Positions 8,993-17,723 of a stretch of 62,592 nucleotides of DNA are shown in pieces; positions within the stretch are counted from its first letter, which is position 1; the number at the start of each line of letters is the position of its first letter. The stretch is taken from positions 1 through 62,592 of the forward strand of contig JAGATV010000022.1 in the NCBI GenBank assembly GCA_017621075.1, written 5' to 3'. The DNA comes from Lachnospiraceae bacterium (GTDB taxonomy: Bacteria > Bacillota > Clostridia > Lachnospirales > Lachnospiraceae). The position numbers and the translations under genes are program-made. The notes under the pieces were generated by a model. It worked only from the letters and a program-made list of their open reading frames with translations, did not search any database and was not told where the DNA came from.

Positions 8993-9911
8993 TGCAGCAC
9001 CTATTCTTACGGTGGAAGGTCTGAAACAGTACTTTAAAGTAAGCAGCAGTTACACAGTGAAAGCTGTGGAAAATGTATCTTTCAAGATTTATCCCGGTGA
9101 GACCTACGGGTTGGTAGGAGAATCCGGTTCCGGTAAGTCCACCATTGGAAGAAGCGTGATCCGGCTGTACGATCCCACTGCCGGCAAGATCGTGTTTAAC
9201 GGCGTGGACATCAGCGGAAAGTTAAGCAAGGAGAAGAACAATGCCCTTAGGACCCAGATGCAGATGATCTTCCAGGACCCTATGGCATCTTTAAATCCCA
9301 GAAAGAAGATCGGCGATATCATCGGGGAAGGGCTGGATATCCATCATGCTTACAAGAACAATGCAGAGCGTGAGGAGAAGATCAAGGCGATCCTTGAGAA
9401 GGTAGGGCTTGCTCCGGAGCATGCCACCCGTTATCCCCACCAGTTCTCCGGCGGACAGAGGCAGCGTGTGGGCATTGCCCGGGCGTTGATCATGAATCCC
9501 AGGCTTATCATTGCGGATGAGTGTATTTCCGCACTGGATGTGTCCATTCAGGCACAGGTAGTAAACCTGATGAAGGATATCCAGGAGGAGACCGGTACAG
9601 CGTACTTGTTCATCGCCCATGATCTGTCCATGGTAAAATATATCTCTGACCGTATTGGAGTATTGCATCTTGGACACCTGTTGGAGACCGGCACTACGGA
9701 GGAGATCTTTGCCAATCCCATCCATCCGTATACCAGGAGTCTGCTTTCTGCGATTCCGGCGCCCAACCCTGTGGTAGAAAAGAACCGTATCGCGCTGGCT
9801 TATGACTACAAGACTTCCGGCATCGACTACAACAAGGGCACGGAACATCTGGTAGCAGGCACACATTTCGTGAAATGTACGGACGAAGAATTTGACAAGT
9901 GGACGAAATAA
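8976..9911 (+). CDS. oppF: Oligopeptide ABC transporter ATPase
   Basis: A 311-residue ATPase and partner of OppD. Walker [12 protein letters not shown]-loop MIFQDPMASLNPRKKIG, signature FSGGQRQRVGIARAL, Walker B IIADECISALD (a Cys replaces the usual Pro after the Glu, common in this branch), H-loop IAHDLSM, and the C-terminal HPYTRSLLSAIP block. GGAGG within the oppD end serves as ribosome site. Translation is probably coupled through the 17-base overlap. The operon ends at the terminator at 9957. Confidence 0.93.
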   Translation: MAVDYNAAPILTVEGLKQYFKVSSSYTVKAVENVSFKIYPGETYGLVGESGSGKSTIGRSVIRLYDPTAGKIVFNGVDISGKLSKEKNNALRTQMQMIFQDPMASLNPRKKIGDIIGEGLDIHHAYKNNAEREEKIKAILEKVGLAPEHATRYPHQFSGGQRQRVGIARALIMNPRLIIADECISALDVSIQAQVVNLMKDIQEETGTAYLFIAHDLSMVKYISDRIGVLHLGHLLETGTTEEIFANPIHPYTRSLLSAIPAPNPVVEKNRIALAYDYKTSGIDYNKGTEHLVAGTHFVKCTDEEFDKWTK

Positions 9912-9956
9912 CCTGATCAAAGTTTTCAATATGTTTTACAAGGAACAAAAGGATTT

Positions 9957-10002
9957 CGGAAGGGAGCCTTGCCAACGGGCAAGGTTTTCCTTCCGATTTT
10001 TT
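9957..10002 (+). terminator. Terminator of the opp operon
   Basis: Stem beginning CGGAAGG and closing CCTTCCG, with inner CCTTGCC / GGCAAGG around AACG, followed by ATTTTTT. Confidence 0.88.
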
Positions 10003-10028
10003 GCTGCAGGAAATTTGAAAAAATGGTG

Positions 10029-10057
10029 TTGACATAGAAGAATACTTATGCTATTAT
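10029..10057 (+). promoter_or_regulatory. Promoter of the iclR-like gene
   Basis: TTGACA (10029-10034), 17-base spacer, TATTAT (10052-10057). A transcript would start near 10064, directly before the palindromic sites at 10075-10099. Confidence 0.85.
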
Positions 10058-10074
10058 ACAAAAAAGCAAAAAGG

Positions 10075-10099
10075 GGAACAGTGTTCCGAATATAGGAAC
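10075..10099 (+). promoter_or_regulatory. Palindromic operator candidates (GGAAC half-sites)
   Basis: Three GGAAC half-sites alternate in direction: GGAACA-G-TGTTCC (10075-10087) and GTTCC-GAATATA-GGAAC (10083-10099) share the middle half-site. They lie 10-35 bases after the predicted transcription start and before the iclR ATG. IclR proteins commonly bind such palindromes; autoregulation here is inference. Confidence 0.55.
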
Positions 10100-10110
10100 G
10101 AATGTAGGAT

Positions 10111-10851
10111 ATGGATGATAACTATTTACAGACAGTTGAGAAGGCATTAACTGTATTAAAGTATGTGGCAGAAGCTGACAGACCTATAGGAGTCACAGAG
10201 GTCAGTAGGGCATTGAACTACAGTAAAACTGCTTCCTTTCGTTTTTTGGAAACCTTGGAGCATCAGCGTTTTTTATTCAAGAGGCCGGACGGAAGTTATG
10301 AGATTGGCCCACAGGCTGCTTATGTCGGGCGCAGATTCAAAGCCAATGATGTTGTGAAGGAAGCACTTCTTCCAATTATGTCAAAGTTGCGGGACCGCTT
10401 CAATCTGGGTGTGCAGTTATGTACTCTTTCGCAAAACAAAGTAGTTGTTGTGGAGTATTTACACAGCAGCTCCGTCATTCAGATCAAATCTGAAGTAGGG
10501 ACCAGCCTATCTTTGAACACTTCTGCGGCTGGGAAGTTGATCCTGTCAAAAATGCCGGATGGTGAGGCAATAGATTTTATCAGCACCATGCAGTTTGAAA
10601 GATGCACGGAATATTCTATCTGTGACCCGGATGCTTTTCGAAAGGAAATCAGAGATGTAAGGATGGTAGGATATGCCACGGCTAAACAAGAGTGGGCTCC
10701 GCATACATTTGCGATTGCAGTACCACCGCCTTATGAGGGAATGGAGGGATTTGCCATTGTTCTTTTGGCCCCTATCGCATCCATTGATTCCACGCCGGAT
10801 GGCATCAGGGATCTGTACCGTAAAATAGAAGAAACAATGCAAACATTTTAA
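10111..10851 (+). CDS. IclR-family transcriptional regulator
   Basis: A 246-residue IclR-type regulator. Residues 5-65 form the winged helix (TVEKALTVLKYVAEADRPIG, then VTEVSRALNYSKTASFRFLE and RPDGSYEIGPQAAYVG). Residues about 75-245 are the effector domain (LRDRFNLGVQLCTLSQNKVV, TSAAGKLILSKMP). The family binds small acids or other catabolites and controls adjacent catabolic genes. It is followed by a terminator and then by the ArcS-like and nucleoside transport operon in the same direction, its likely target. The effector is unknown; a purine-derived ligand would fit the context. Confidence 0.88.
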   Translation: MDDNYLQTVEKALTVLKYVAEADRPIGVTEVSRALNYSKTASFRFLETLEHQRFLFKRPDGSYEIGPQAAYVGRRFKANDVVKEALLPIMSKLRDRFNLGVQLCTLSQNKVVVVEYLHSSSVIQIKSEVGTSLSLNTSAAGKLILSKMPDGEAIDFISTMQFERCTEYSICDPDAFRKEIRDVRMVGYATAKQEWAPHTFAIAVPPPYEGMEGFAIVLLAPIASIDSTPDGIRDLYRKIEETMQTF

Positions 10852-10862
10852 AGTAGACAAAG

Positions 10863-10891
10863 ACGTCATTCTAAAAGGATGACGTTTTTTT
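10863..10891 (+). terminator. Terminator between iclR and the ArcS-like operon
   Basis: ACGTCATTC (10863-10871) pairs with GGATGACGT (10877-10885), one wobble pair, 5-base loop, followed by a run of T. The next gene's AGGAGG begins only a few bases later, so no promoter fits between terminator and gene: the operon must be read through it or from a promoter inside iclR. Confidence 0.82.
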
Positions 10892-10908
10892 ATTGAGGAG
10901 GAAAAAAG

Positions 10909-11841
10909 ATGACAAGAGAAGAAATGGTAGAAATTTCAAAAACAAAACCGGCGTATCCGTTTCAAGTGGATGAAACTCTGACTTATTATTCTCCACAGGA
11001 AAATATAGATGCGTTACAGAATCCGGAAGTGGTTGCGTTCCAGGAGGAATTGCTCTCTACTTACGAGCCAGAGCTTCCTAAGGGAAAGGTAACACTTCTG
11101 ATTCTTCCCTGCGCAAAGCACAAGCCGTATCCCATCAGCGCAGAGCACCTTTGTGTTAATAAGATGTTGTTAGAAGACGGGTACAGACCTATAGGGAAAG
11201 GAGATTATCCTTCGGAATTGGTGAAATCCCTTCCACAAGGATATCCGGAAGAAGTATTGAATAATTCTCTTTTAAAAAAGGGTAGTCATTACATTCACAG
11301 GATGGTGGTTTCAGAGCCTATGGGCGTAGTTCCTTACGAGTATGTGTACTACTACGGAGGAAAGCAGTCTGTGTCGGCACGCTACGATGATCCGGGACTC
11401 TTTGAACACAGAGGAACTGCTGCTTCTCCCTGGAGAGATGATTGTACCGCTGTTCTGGTAAACGGAAAATACAAGTGGGGGGTCAATGAGAAGAAAGCTT
11501 ATGCGCAGGTGCATAACAGTTTGTCCAAGATCATTTATGAGGAGCTCTCCAGAATTGCTGATCGTTATGACCAAATTGTTGCTTATGTTGCACCGAAGAT
11601 GACCCATCGCAGTTTTCTTACCAGCAGGGAAGAAAAGAAAGAATCGGGGCTTCGGCAGAATGTGCTGGCAGGCAATGAAAGGTTGAAACTGATCGGAGCC
11701 AATGATTATAAAAAAGGTTTGGTAAGGCTTGTACCAACTATGAAAGAATTGGAAGAGATCAGGGAAAAAACAGGAAAATCTGTCGCCGTGCCATTAGGAC
11801 TTCCGGAATCCCTGGAAATCTTAAAGAACATTGTTAGTTAA
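10909..11841 (+). CDS. ArcS-like protein (archaeosine synthase catalytic domain, DUF5591 type)
   Basis: A 310-residue soluble protein. Residues 67-80 match the archaeosine synthase signature PC-X3-KPY-X2-S-X2-H exactly (P67, C68, K72, P73, Y74, S77, H80). A second ArcS-like block follows (VVSEPMGVVPYEYVYYY, then ARYDDPG), and a third near IVAYVAPKMTHRSF. In archaea ArcS attaches lysine to the nitrile of preQ0 in tRNA, with a TGT-like N-terminus and a C-terminal PUA domain. Both are absent here, leaving only the catalytic core plus about 60 N-terminal residues. It is the first gene of an operon for nucleoside import and base deamination (overlapping or closely spaced genes to 19640). The true substrate is unknown; processing of an imported 7-deazapurine is my inference. 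Confidence 0.7.
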   Translation: MTREEMVEISKTKPAYPFQVDETLTYYSPQENIDALQNPEVVAFQEELLSTYEPELPKGKVTLLILPCAKHKPYPISAEHLCVNKMLLEDGYRPIGKGDYPSELVKSLPQGYPEEVLNNSLLKKGSHYIHRMVVSEPMGVVPYEYVYYYGGKQSVSARYDDPGLFEHRGTAASPWRDDCTAVLVNGKYKWGVNEKKAYAQVHNSLSKIIYEELSRIADRYDQIVAYVAPKMTHRSFLTSREEKKESGLRQNVLAGNERLKLIGANDYKKGLVRLVPTMKELEEIREKTGKSVAVPLGLPESLEILKNIVS

Positions 11842-11879
11842 AATTTTTAACTATAAAAACATGCAGGAGGAGAAAAATT

Positions 11880-12878
11880 ATGAGAAAAAGAAGTAAACTA
11901 GTCAGCTTATTGGTAACAGGTATGTTAACAGTCGCTCTGTTATGCGGATGCGGTAACAGCTCCACCAAAGACGAAAGTGCCCAAAAGGCTTCTGAGGAAA
12001 GCCTCAAGGTGGCACTGGTATTGTCCGGTTCTGCAGATGATCAGTCTTTTAACCAGAATGCGTATGAGGGATTGATGAAGATTGAAAAAGAATTGGGATG
12101 TGAGGTAGCATATTCTGAAAATACGGCAACTGCCGATGAGGAAAAGACGCTCCGTGCTTATGGAGATGCGGGATATGATGTGATCATCGGACATGGCGGG
12201 GAATACAGCGATATCATCCAAAAGGTAGCCCCGGATTATCCGGACAGTCTCTTTATCATTCATACAGGAACCGTATATGGAGACAATTATGCGTCTTTAA
12301 AGGCAAGCACCTATGAGAATGCCTATCTGGCAGGTGTGTTGTCAGCCTTTATGACCAAGAGCAACAAGATCGGTTGTGTGGCAGGATTTGATTTCCCTGA
12401 TATCGTAAAAGAGATGAATAGTTTTTCCCTGGGAGCTCAGTCCGTCAATCCCAATCTGTCTGCCGATCCTATCTACTTAGGTTCCTTTGACGATGTGAGT
12501 CTGGGAAGTGAAGCGGCAGCAGCTCTGATCAATTCAGGGGTGGATTTTATCTATGAAAATGCAGACGCTGCAGGCGTAGGTATCATCAACGGCTGCAAGG
12601 ACAGCGGAACTTATGCGGTGGCTAACGGTGCAGGCAAAGTAGATCTGGCCCCCGAATCAGTTATCGCATATACAAAGGTGGATTACGGGCGAATGGATTA
12701 TCTTGCGATCCAGGCTATTAAAGAGGGGACCTTCAAGTGTGATGTCCATGTGTACGGCCTTGAAACAGAGGTTATCGACCTATGCATGGTGGGAGAGGGT
12801 ATCAGCGAGGAAGCCAAGGAAGCTGTGGCAAAGGCAAAAGAAGATATCATCGCAGGAAAGATAACATTTGAGGAATGA
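11880..12878 (+). CDS. BMP-family nucleoside-binding lipoprotein
   Basis: A 332-residue basic membrane protein (BmpA/PnrA/NupN) type binding lipoprotein. The signal MRKRSKLV plus hydrophobic run ends in the lipobox LLCGC (C24). The ligand-site motif SADDQSFNQNAYEG (about residues 50-65) is the hallmark of purine-nucleoside binders. The sequence YENADAAGVGII (about 220-232) replaces the usual aromatic and Gly-rich segment, which may alter specificity. GGAGGAG precedes the ATG. It supplies the ABC importer encoded by the next three genes. Confidence 0.9.
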   Translation: MRKRSKLVSLLVTGMLTVALLCGCGNSSTKDESAQKASEESLKVALVLSGSADDQSFNQNAYEGLMKIEKELGCEVAYSENTATADEEKTLRAYGDAGYDVIIGHGGEYSDIIQKVAPDYPDSLFIIHTGTVYGDNYASLKASTYENAYLAGVLSAFMTKSNKIGCVAGFDFPDIVKEMNSFSLGAQSVNPNLSADPIYLGSFDDVSLGSEAAAALINSGVDFIYENADAAGVGIINGCKDSGTYAVANGAGKVDLAPESVIAYTKVDYGRMDYLAIQAIKEGTFKCDVHVYGLETEVIDLCMVGEGISEEAKEAVAKAKEDIIAGKITFEE

Positions 12879-12899
12879 TCTATCTGAAGGGACAAGTAT

Positions 12900-14414
12900 A
12901 TGAAACTGTTAGAGCTAAAGGACATTTCCAAACAGTATGGAACAATGTATGCAAATGACAAGATAAGCCTTCAAATGGAAAAAGGTGAAATACGGGCACT
13001 GCTTGGTGAAAATGGTGCCGGTAAGACCACTTTGGTCAAGATGATCTGCGGACTGTCTAAGCCCACGGAGGGAGAAATCTTCTGGAAAGGGAAGAAAGTA
13101 GATTTTCATAATCCCTCAGAGGCCAGAAAATGCGGGATTTCCATGGTGCATCAGCACTTCATGCTGGCAGATGAATTGACGGTATTGGAAAATATCACCT
13201 TGGGCATCTCCCATATCGGAGCGGTTCCGGATTACAGGAAGATCAAAGAAAAAGTGACAAGACTAATGGATTCAGTGGGACTTTCCGTCCCACTGAACCT
13301 AAAAGTAGGAGACCTATCCATCGGATTTAAACAGAGAGCCGAAATTGTCAGAGCCTTATATAACGGAACGGAATTATTGATCCTGGATGAGCCCACTGCG
13401 GTTTTGACGCCACAGGAGATAAAAAATCTTCTGGAGGTATTGCGGACATTGAAGGAGCAGGGCTGTTCCATTATCCTGATCAGCCACAAACTGAATGAGA
13501 TCATGGAAATATGTGACAGTGTATCCATTTTGCGTGATGGGCGGCTGATCCAGACCCTTGCCATCTCATCTACTGATACCAATGAACTTGCCCGATTGAT
13601 GGTTGGGCGTGAAGTCAACATGAAATTGGAAAAGGCGGTGGCTGAAAAGGGAAAGCGGTTGTTAAAAATAGAAAACCTGACTGTGAAAGATGACTTTGGA
13701 ACCCGAAAGGTAAAAAAGTTGAATCTTGAGATCGCAGAGGGCGAGATCGTAGGAGTGGCCGGCGTGGAAGGTAACGGACAGAAGGAATTGGCAGACTGCC
13801 TGTTCGGTGTTCGTAAACCTGAGGAAGGACATGTCTACTTTGAAGAGGAGGACATTACTTTCTATTCGGCCAGACAACGCAGGAACATCGGTATCGGACG
13901 GGTCCCGGAGGACCGTCAGAAGACAGGGCTGATCATGGGATTTTCCGTAAACGAGAATCTGAACAGTGAATCCTATATGCAGCGGCCCTATTCCAAAGGA
14001 GGCATGCTGAATCCCGGGAAGATGATGGAATTTTCCCATGAAATGATTAAAAGATTCGGAATCAAGGTTATGGATGCAAGAGAGGCGGTGGATGCCTTGT
14101 CCGGAGGAAACCAGCAGAAGGTGATCCTTGCAAGGGAGTTGTGCTTCTCCCCCAAGCTGCTGATCATTGTCAATCCTACCAGAGGGATGGATGTAGGAGC
14201 ATCAGAGTACATTTACCAGAAGATTTTTGAACTAAAAAAACAAGGCAGTGCTGTTTTGTTGATATCGACGGAGTTGGATGAGATCCTGACATTAAGCGAC
14301 AGGGTGGAGGTCATCTTTGACGGCAACATGATTGGCAGCACGGAAGCGACGGGTGATCAAATATGGGAAATAGGAAGATTGATGGCAGGAATAAAACCGG
14401 AAGCGAAAGAGTGA
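12900..14414 (+). CDS. Nucleoside ABC transporter ATPase, double domain (NupA/YufO type)
   Basis: A 504-residue protein with two ABC domains. The N-terminal domain has Walker A GENGAGKTTL, the variant signature LSIGFKQRAEI, and Walker B LLILDEPTAVLTP. The C-terminal domain begins near residue 255 (LLKIENLTVKD), has a degenerate Walker A (GVEGNGQKEL), signature LSGGNQQKVILAREL and the variant Walker B LLIIVNPTRGMDVG. One complete and one degenerate ATP site is usual for the RbsA/NupA branch. It energises the two permeases downstream. Its end overlaps the next gene by 52 bases. Confidence 0.92.
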   Translation: MKLLELKDISKQYGTMYANDKISLQMEKGEIRALLGENGAGKTTLVKMICGLSKPTEGEIFWKGKKVDFHNPSEARKCGISMVHQHFMLADELTVLENITLGISHIGAVPDYRKIKEKVTRLMDSVGLSVPLNLKVGDLSIGFKQRAEIVRALYNGTELLILDEPTAVLTPQEIKNLLEVLRTLKEQGCSIILISHKLNEIMEICDSVSILRDGRLIQTLAISSTDTNELARLMVGREVNMKLEKAVAEKGKRLLKIENLTVKDDFGTRKVKKLNLEIAEGEIVGVAGVEGNGQKELADCLFGVRKPEEGHVYFEEEDITFYSARQRRNIGIGRVPEDRQKTGLIMGFSVNENLNSESYMQRPYSKGGMLNPGKMMEFSHEMIKRFGIKVMDAREAVDALSGGNQQKVILARELCFSPKLLIIVNPTRGMDVGASEYIYQKIFELKKQGSAVLLISTELDEILTLSDRVEVIFDGNMIGSTEATGDQIWEIGRLMAGIKPEAKE

Positions 14415-15457
14415 TAGCGATATTTATTATTGTTGCAGCAATATTGACAGCGCTCCTTTTAGGCTCTGTATTTATTGCAATATCCGGGGAAAATCCTATT
14501 AAGATCTATATCCAGCTTGTAAAGGGGGCGTATGGAAGCAATGTCCTGCGTGGAATCACTATATCCAAAATGGCAACGTTGCTGCTGGTGGGACTGGGCG
14601 TAGGCATCGCCTTCAAATGCAATCTTGTGAATATAGGAGGGGACGGGCAACTGCTCATGGGGGCATTGGGGAGTGCGCTGGCAGCTTTATATTTGGACAA
14701 TATACCAACCATGCTCCATATCCTCCTGTGTTTTCTGATGGGGTTCCTCTTCGGGGCGGTATGGGGAATGATAGCAGGTTTGCTGAAAGCTTATAAAGGT
14801 ATGAGTGAAATGATCACAACGATCATGCTAAATTATATTGCGACCTGGTTTGTGAGTTTTCTGGTAAACGGGGTGCTGAAGGATACAGAAAGCAATTACC
14901 CGTATCCTTGGACACCTGAAGTGCCGGACCGTTTAAAGCTGGCATCATTGTTTGGAACAAGAGTGAACATCGGAATTCTTATCGCATTGGCTATTGCGGT
15001 GGCGATCTTCTGGTATCTGCGCTATACTGCTTCGGGTTATGAGCTGAGAGCCAGCGGAAAAAATGCGGAGGCTGCTTCCTTTGTGGGAATTAATGTGAAT
15101 CGATCCGTGGTAAAAGCAATGGCTCTTAGCGGAGGCCTTGCAGGTATGGCGGGAACCGTAGAATTGTTGGGCTCCCAGTTCAGGGTTAGTGATACCTTTG
15201 CAAACGGCTACGGTTTTGACGGAGTTGCAGTGGCATTTTTGGCAAACTCCAATCCCATAGGAACGATTTTTTCCTCCTTTTTCTTTTCCTCCCTGCAATG
15301 TGGTGCGGAGAATGTGGCACGTATCACCAATGTATCAAGCTCCGTATCCGGAATTATCCAGGGACTTATCATCCTCCTGATACTGATAGGAACCTCAAAG
15401 AAACTAAACAGGGTGATGAAAGGCGTATTAGAAAGGAGGAAAAAACAGCATGAGTGA
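14363..15457 (+). CDS. Nucleoside ABC transporter permease (NupB/YufP type)
   Basis: A 364-residue permease of the BPD_transp_2 family with about nine hydrophobic helices. Landmarks are NPIKIYIQLVKGAYGS, the stretch GIAFKCNLVNIGGDGQLLMG and the motif LRASGKNAEAASFVGINV (about residues 228-245), typical of purine-nucleoside permeases. The ATG at 14363 lies inside the ATPase gene. A GTG at 14411 that overlaps the ATPase stop as GTGA and follows GGAAG is an equally possible start and would remove 16 residues. It pairs with the next gene product. Confidence 0.9.
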   Translation: MGNRKIDGRNKTGSERVIAIFIIVAAILTALLLGSVFIAISGENPIKIYIQLVKGAYGSNVLRGITISKMATLLLVGLGVGIAFKCNLVNIGGDGQLLMGALGSALAALYLDNIPTMLHILLCFLMGFLFGAVWGMIAGLLKAYKGMSEMITTIMLNYIATWFVSFLVNGVLKDTESNYPYPWTPEVPDRLKLASLFGTRVNIGILIALAIAVAIFWYLRYTASGYELRASGKNAEAASFVGINVNRSVVKAMALSGGLAGMAGTVELLGSQFRVSDTFANGYGFDGVAVAFLANSNPIGTIFSSFFFSSLQCGAENVARITNVSSSVSGIIQGLIILLILIGTSKKLNRVMKGVLERRKKQHE

Positions 15458-16379
15458 ATTGTTGGCACAAAGCATCCTTTCGGTGGCATTCTGGCACTCG
15501 GCCATCCGCTTGTCCGTGACTACGGGAACGGCAGCACTTGGTGAAGTATATGCGGAGAAATCAGGAACGGTAAATATCGGCCTGGAAGGCATGGTGTTAA
15601 CGGGGGCTTTCTTCGGAGCCGTGGGCTCTTACTATACCAACTCTCCATGGGGCGGACTTTTGCTGGCAGCAGTTTCGGGAATTGTCATGGCACTGATCCA
15701 TTCTTTGGTGACTGTATTTCTGTCTGCCAATCAGGTGGTTGCAGGAACTGCGATCAACATTCTAGCTGCCGGCATCACTACATTCCTAAACGGAATCTTA
15801 TTAAAGCATGTAAGCAATATCCCTACTTTTTCCAACTTCGCCATTCCGGGGTTGAGCAGGATTCCTTTCGTGGGAGAGATTTTTTTTGATCAGAACATAT
15901 TTGTCTATTTGCTGTATGTCATGATCTTTGTTACCTGGTTCCTGATGAAGAAAACCAGACTGGGGCTGTACCTTCGGACTGTGGGGGAAAACCCAAAAGC
16001 TGCGGACAGTCAGGGGATATCGGTAATTCGGACCAAACTGACAGGAATGATGATCTGTGGTGTATTGGCTGCAATCGGCGGTTCCTTCATGCCACTTTTC
16101 CAATTGGGACTGTTTTCACAAAATATGAGTGGCGGACGTGGCTTTATTGCGTTGGCAGTTGTCATTGTGGGTGGTTGGAAACCAAGCCTCAGTGTGTTGA
16201 CTGCTCTTTTGTTTGGCATGGTGGAGGCATTTACCTACACTTTTCAGACCTGTTATCCGGAGGTGCCTTATCAGATGGTCATGATGCTTCCATACATCAT
16301 CACTATCGTGGTATATGTATTTATGACAGGAAAGGCAAAGGCACCTGCCGCATTGGCGATTCCATACGAAAAAGAATAA
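15450..16379 (+). CDS. Nucleoside ABC transporter permease (NupC/YufQ type)
   Basis: A 309-residue permease. It shows the family landmark LGEVYAEKSGTVNIGLEGMV (residues 31-50), then ANQVVAGTAINILAAGITTF and the coupling segment LRTVGENPKAADSQGISV. AGAAAGGAGG lies within the end of the preceding gene, and the two genes overlap by 8 bases, so translation is probably coupled. It completes the importer: lipoprotein, double ATPase, two permeases. The MATE gene follows after 6 bases. Confidence 0.91.
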   Translation: MSELLAQSILSVAFWHSAIRLSVTTGTAALGEVYAEKSGTVNIGLEGMVLTGAFFGAVGSYYTNSPWGGLLLAAVSGIVMALIHSLVTVFLSANQVVAGTAINILAAGITTFLNGILLKHVSNIPTFSNFAIPGLSRIPFVGEIFFDQNIFVYLLYVMIFVTWFLMKKTRLGLYLRTVGENPKAADSQGISVIRTKLTGMMICGVLAAIGGSFMPLFQLGLFSQNMSGGRGFIALAVVIVGGWKPSLSVLTALLFGMVEAFTYTFQTCYPEVPYQMVMMLPYIITIVVYVFMTGKAKAPAALAIPYEKE

Positions 16380-16385
16380 GAGAGA

Positions 16386-17723
16386 ATGATCTTTATGGGT
16401 GATAATATCAAAATGATGGAGAATGTGTCGGAAAAGAAGGCACTTTTGGCCTTTGGTCTCCCGACTGTAGTGGGAATGCTCTCTACAGGAATCTACAATC
16501 TTATAGATGGATTATATGTCGCAAGGCTCAGCACGGAGGCTATGGATGCGGTTTCCATCATGTATCCTATTGTGACTCTCATATCGGGACTGGGACTGCT
16601 GATCGGAAACGGAGCTGCGGTATACATATCGGAACTCTTGGGCAAGAAGAAGCGGCAAGAGGCGGAAACCGTACTTGCCACTGCACTGTTTACCAGTCTG
16701 CTTTTGGGGATCGCATTACAGTTGTTCCATCCGTTTTTAAAAAACATCTTGTCGTTGATAGGTGCGACGGAGGAAATTCTTCCTTATGCGCTTCCTTATG
16801 CCAGAGTTGTGTTCCTTGGGTTCATATTTCAACTATTGAGTGTATGCATGATGAATCTGGTGAGGGCAGAAGGACAGGTGTATCTCAGTACCTTTTCAAT
16901 GCTGATCGGGGCAGGGGTCAGTATTGTGGCAGATCCCATTGCTATCTTTACTTTAAAGGGGGGCATTATAGGAGCAGCATGCGTCAATGCGCTTTCACAG
17001 TTTGTCTCCTTCTTGGTGCTGGCTTGCTTCTATCTGGGTAAGAGAAGTGCGTTGAGGATATCTTTCAGAAAGATTTCTTATCGGGCGGAATTTGTGAAGC
17101 CCGTGCTGTCGGTCGGGATTCCGGTTTTCTGTGTGAACTTGTTCCAATGCCTTTCCAGCGGGATTGCCAATATACTGGCAAAGCCCTTTGGCGTCAATGG
17201 GTTGGCGGCACTGGCCATAGCTAATAGGATGTTGAATCTTTCCGTGCTGGGAATTACCGGTTTTGCCAGGGGCTATCAGAATCTGGCTTCCTATAATTTT
17301 GGCGCAGGCAGGGGCGGAAGGCTGCGGGAGATCACCAAGCTTGCTATTGGTTGGACTACAGGAATCTGTGGATGTGTGGCTGTTTGTCAGATGATCTTTG
17401 CCGGAAGCATTGCAGGAGCTTTTTCGACGGAGCAGGAGGTCATTGCCTTGGGAAGAAAAGCACTTTTCTGCGGCAGCATTCTGTTGGTCACTTATGGCTT
17501 TCAATCGGTAGGCAGCGTGTATCTGCTCTGTATACACAGGCCGAAGGCAGGGCTGGTGTTCAGCATTGCAAGACAGGGGATCTTTTATATTCCTTTGATT
17601 CTGTTATTGTCAGTGGTGTTTGGGCTTAACGGGATCTTTTATACACAGCCGCTGGCCGATTTTTGTACCACCATCGCATTGATCTTATATCTTAAGCATA
17701 TTCAAAAGGAGCAGGAAAGTTGA
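16386..17723 (+). CDS. MATE-family efflux transporter (in the ArcS-like operon)
   Basis: A 445-residue MATE exporter with about 12 helices. It starts with the MATE block LPTVVGMLSTGIYNLIDGLY and carries the second-half repeat motif GITGFARGYQNLASYNFGAG. It exchanges Na+ or H+ for a drug or metabolite; the substrate is not predictable. The start is uncertain: ATG at 16386 has only a weak GAGA upstream, and ATG at 16395 or 16413 is possible. Its place between an importer and a deaminase suggests export of a product or toxic analogue, which is inference. Its TGA overlaps the TTG start of the next gene. Confidence 0.86.
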   Translation: MIFMGDNIKMMENVSEKKALLAFGLPTVVGMLSTGIYNLIDGLYVARLSTEAMDAVSIMYPIVTLISGLGLLIGNGAAVYISELLGKKKRQEAETVLATALFTSLLLGIALQLFHPFLKNILSLIGATEEILPYALPYARVVFLGFIFQLLSVCMMNLVRAEGQVYLSTFSMLIGAGVSIVADPIAIFTLKGGIIGAACVNALSQFVSFLVLACFYLGKRSALRISFRKISYRAEFVKPVLSVGIPVFCVNLFQCLSSGIANILAKPFGVNGLAALAIANRMLNLSVLGITGFARGYQNLASYNFGAGRGGRLREITKLAIGWTTGICGCVAVCQMIFAGSIAGAFSTEQEVIALGRKALFCGSILLVTYGFQSVGSVYLLCIHRPKAGLVFSIARQGIFYIPLILLLSVVFGLNGIFYTQPLADFCTTIALILYLKHIQKEQES

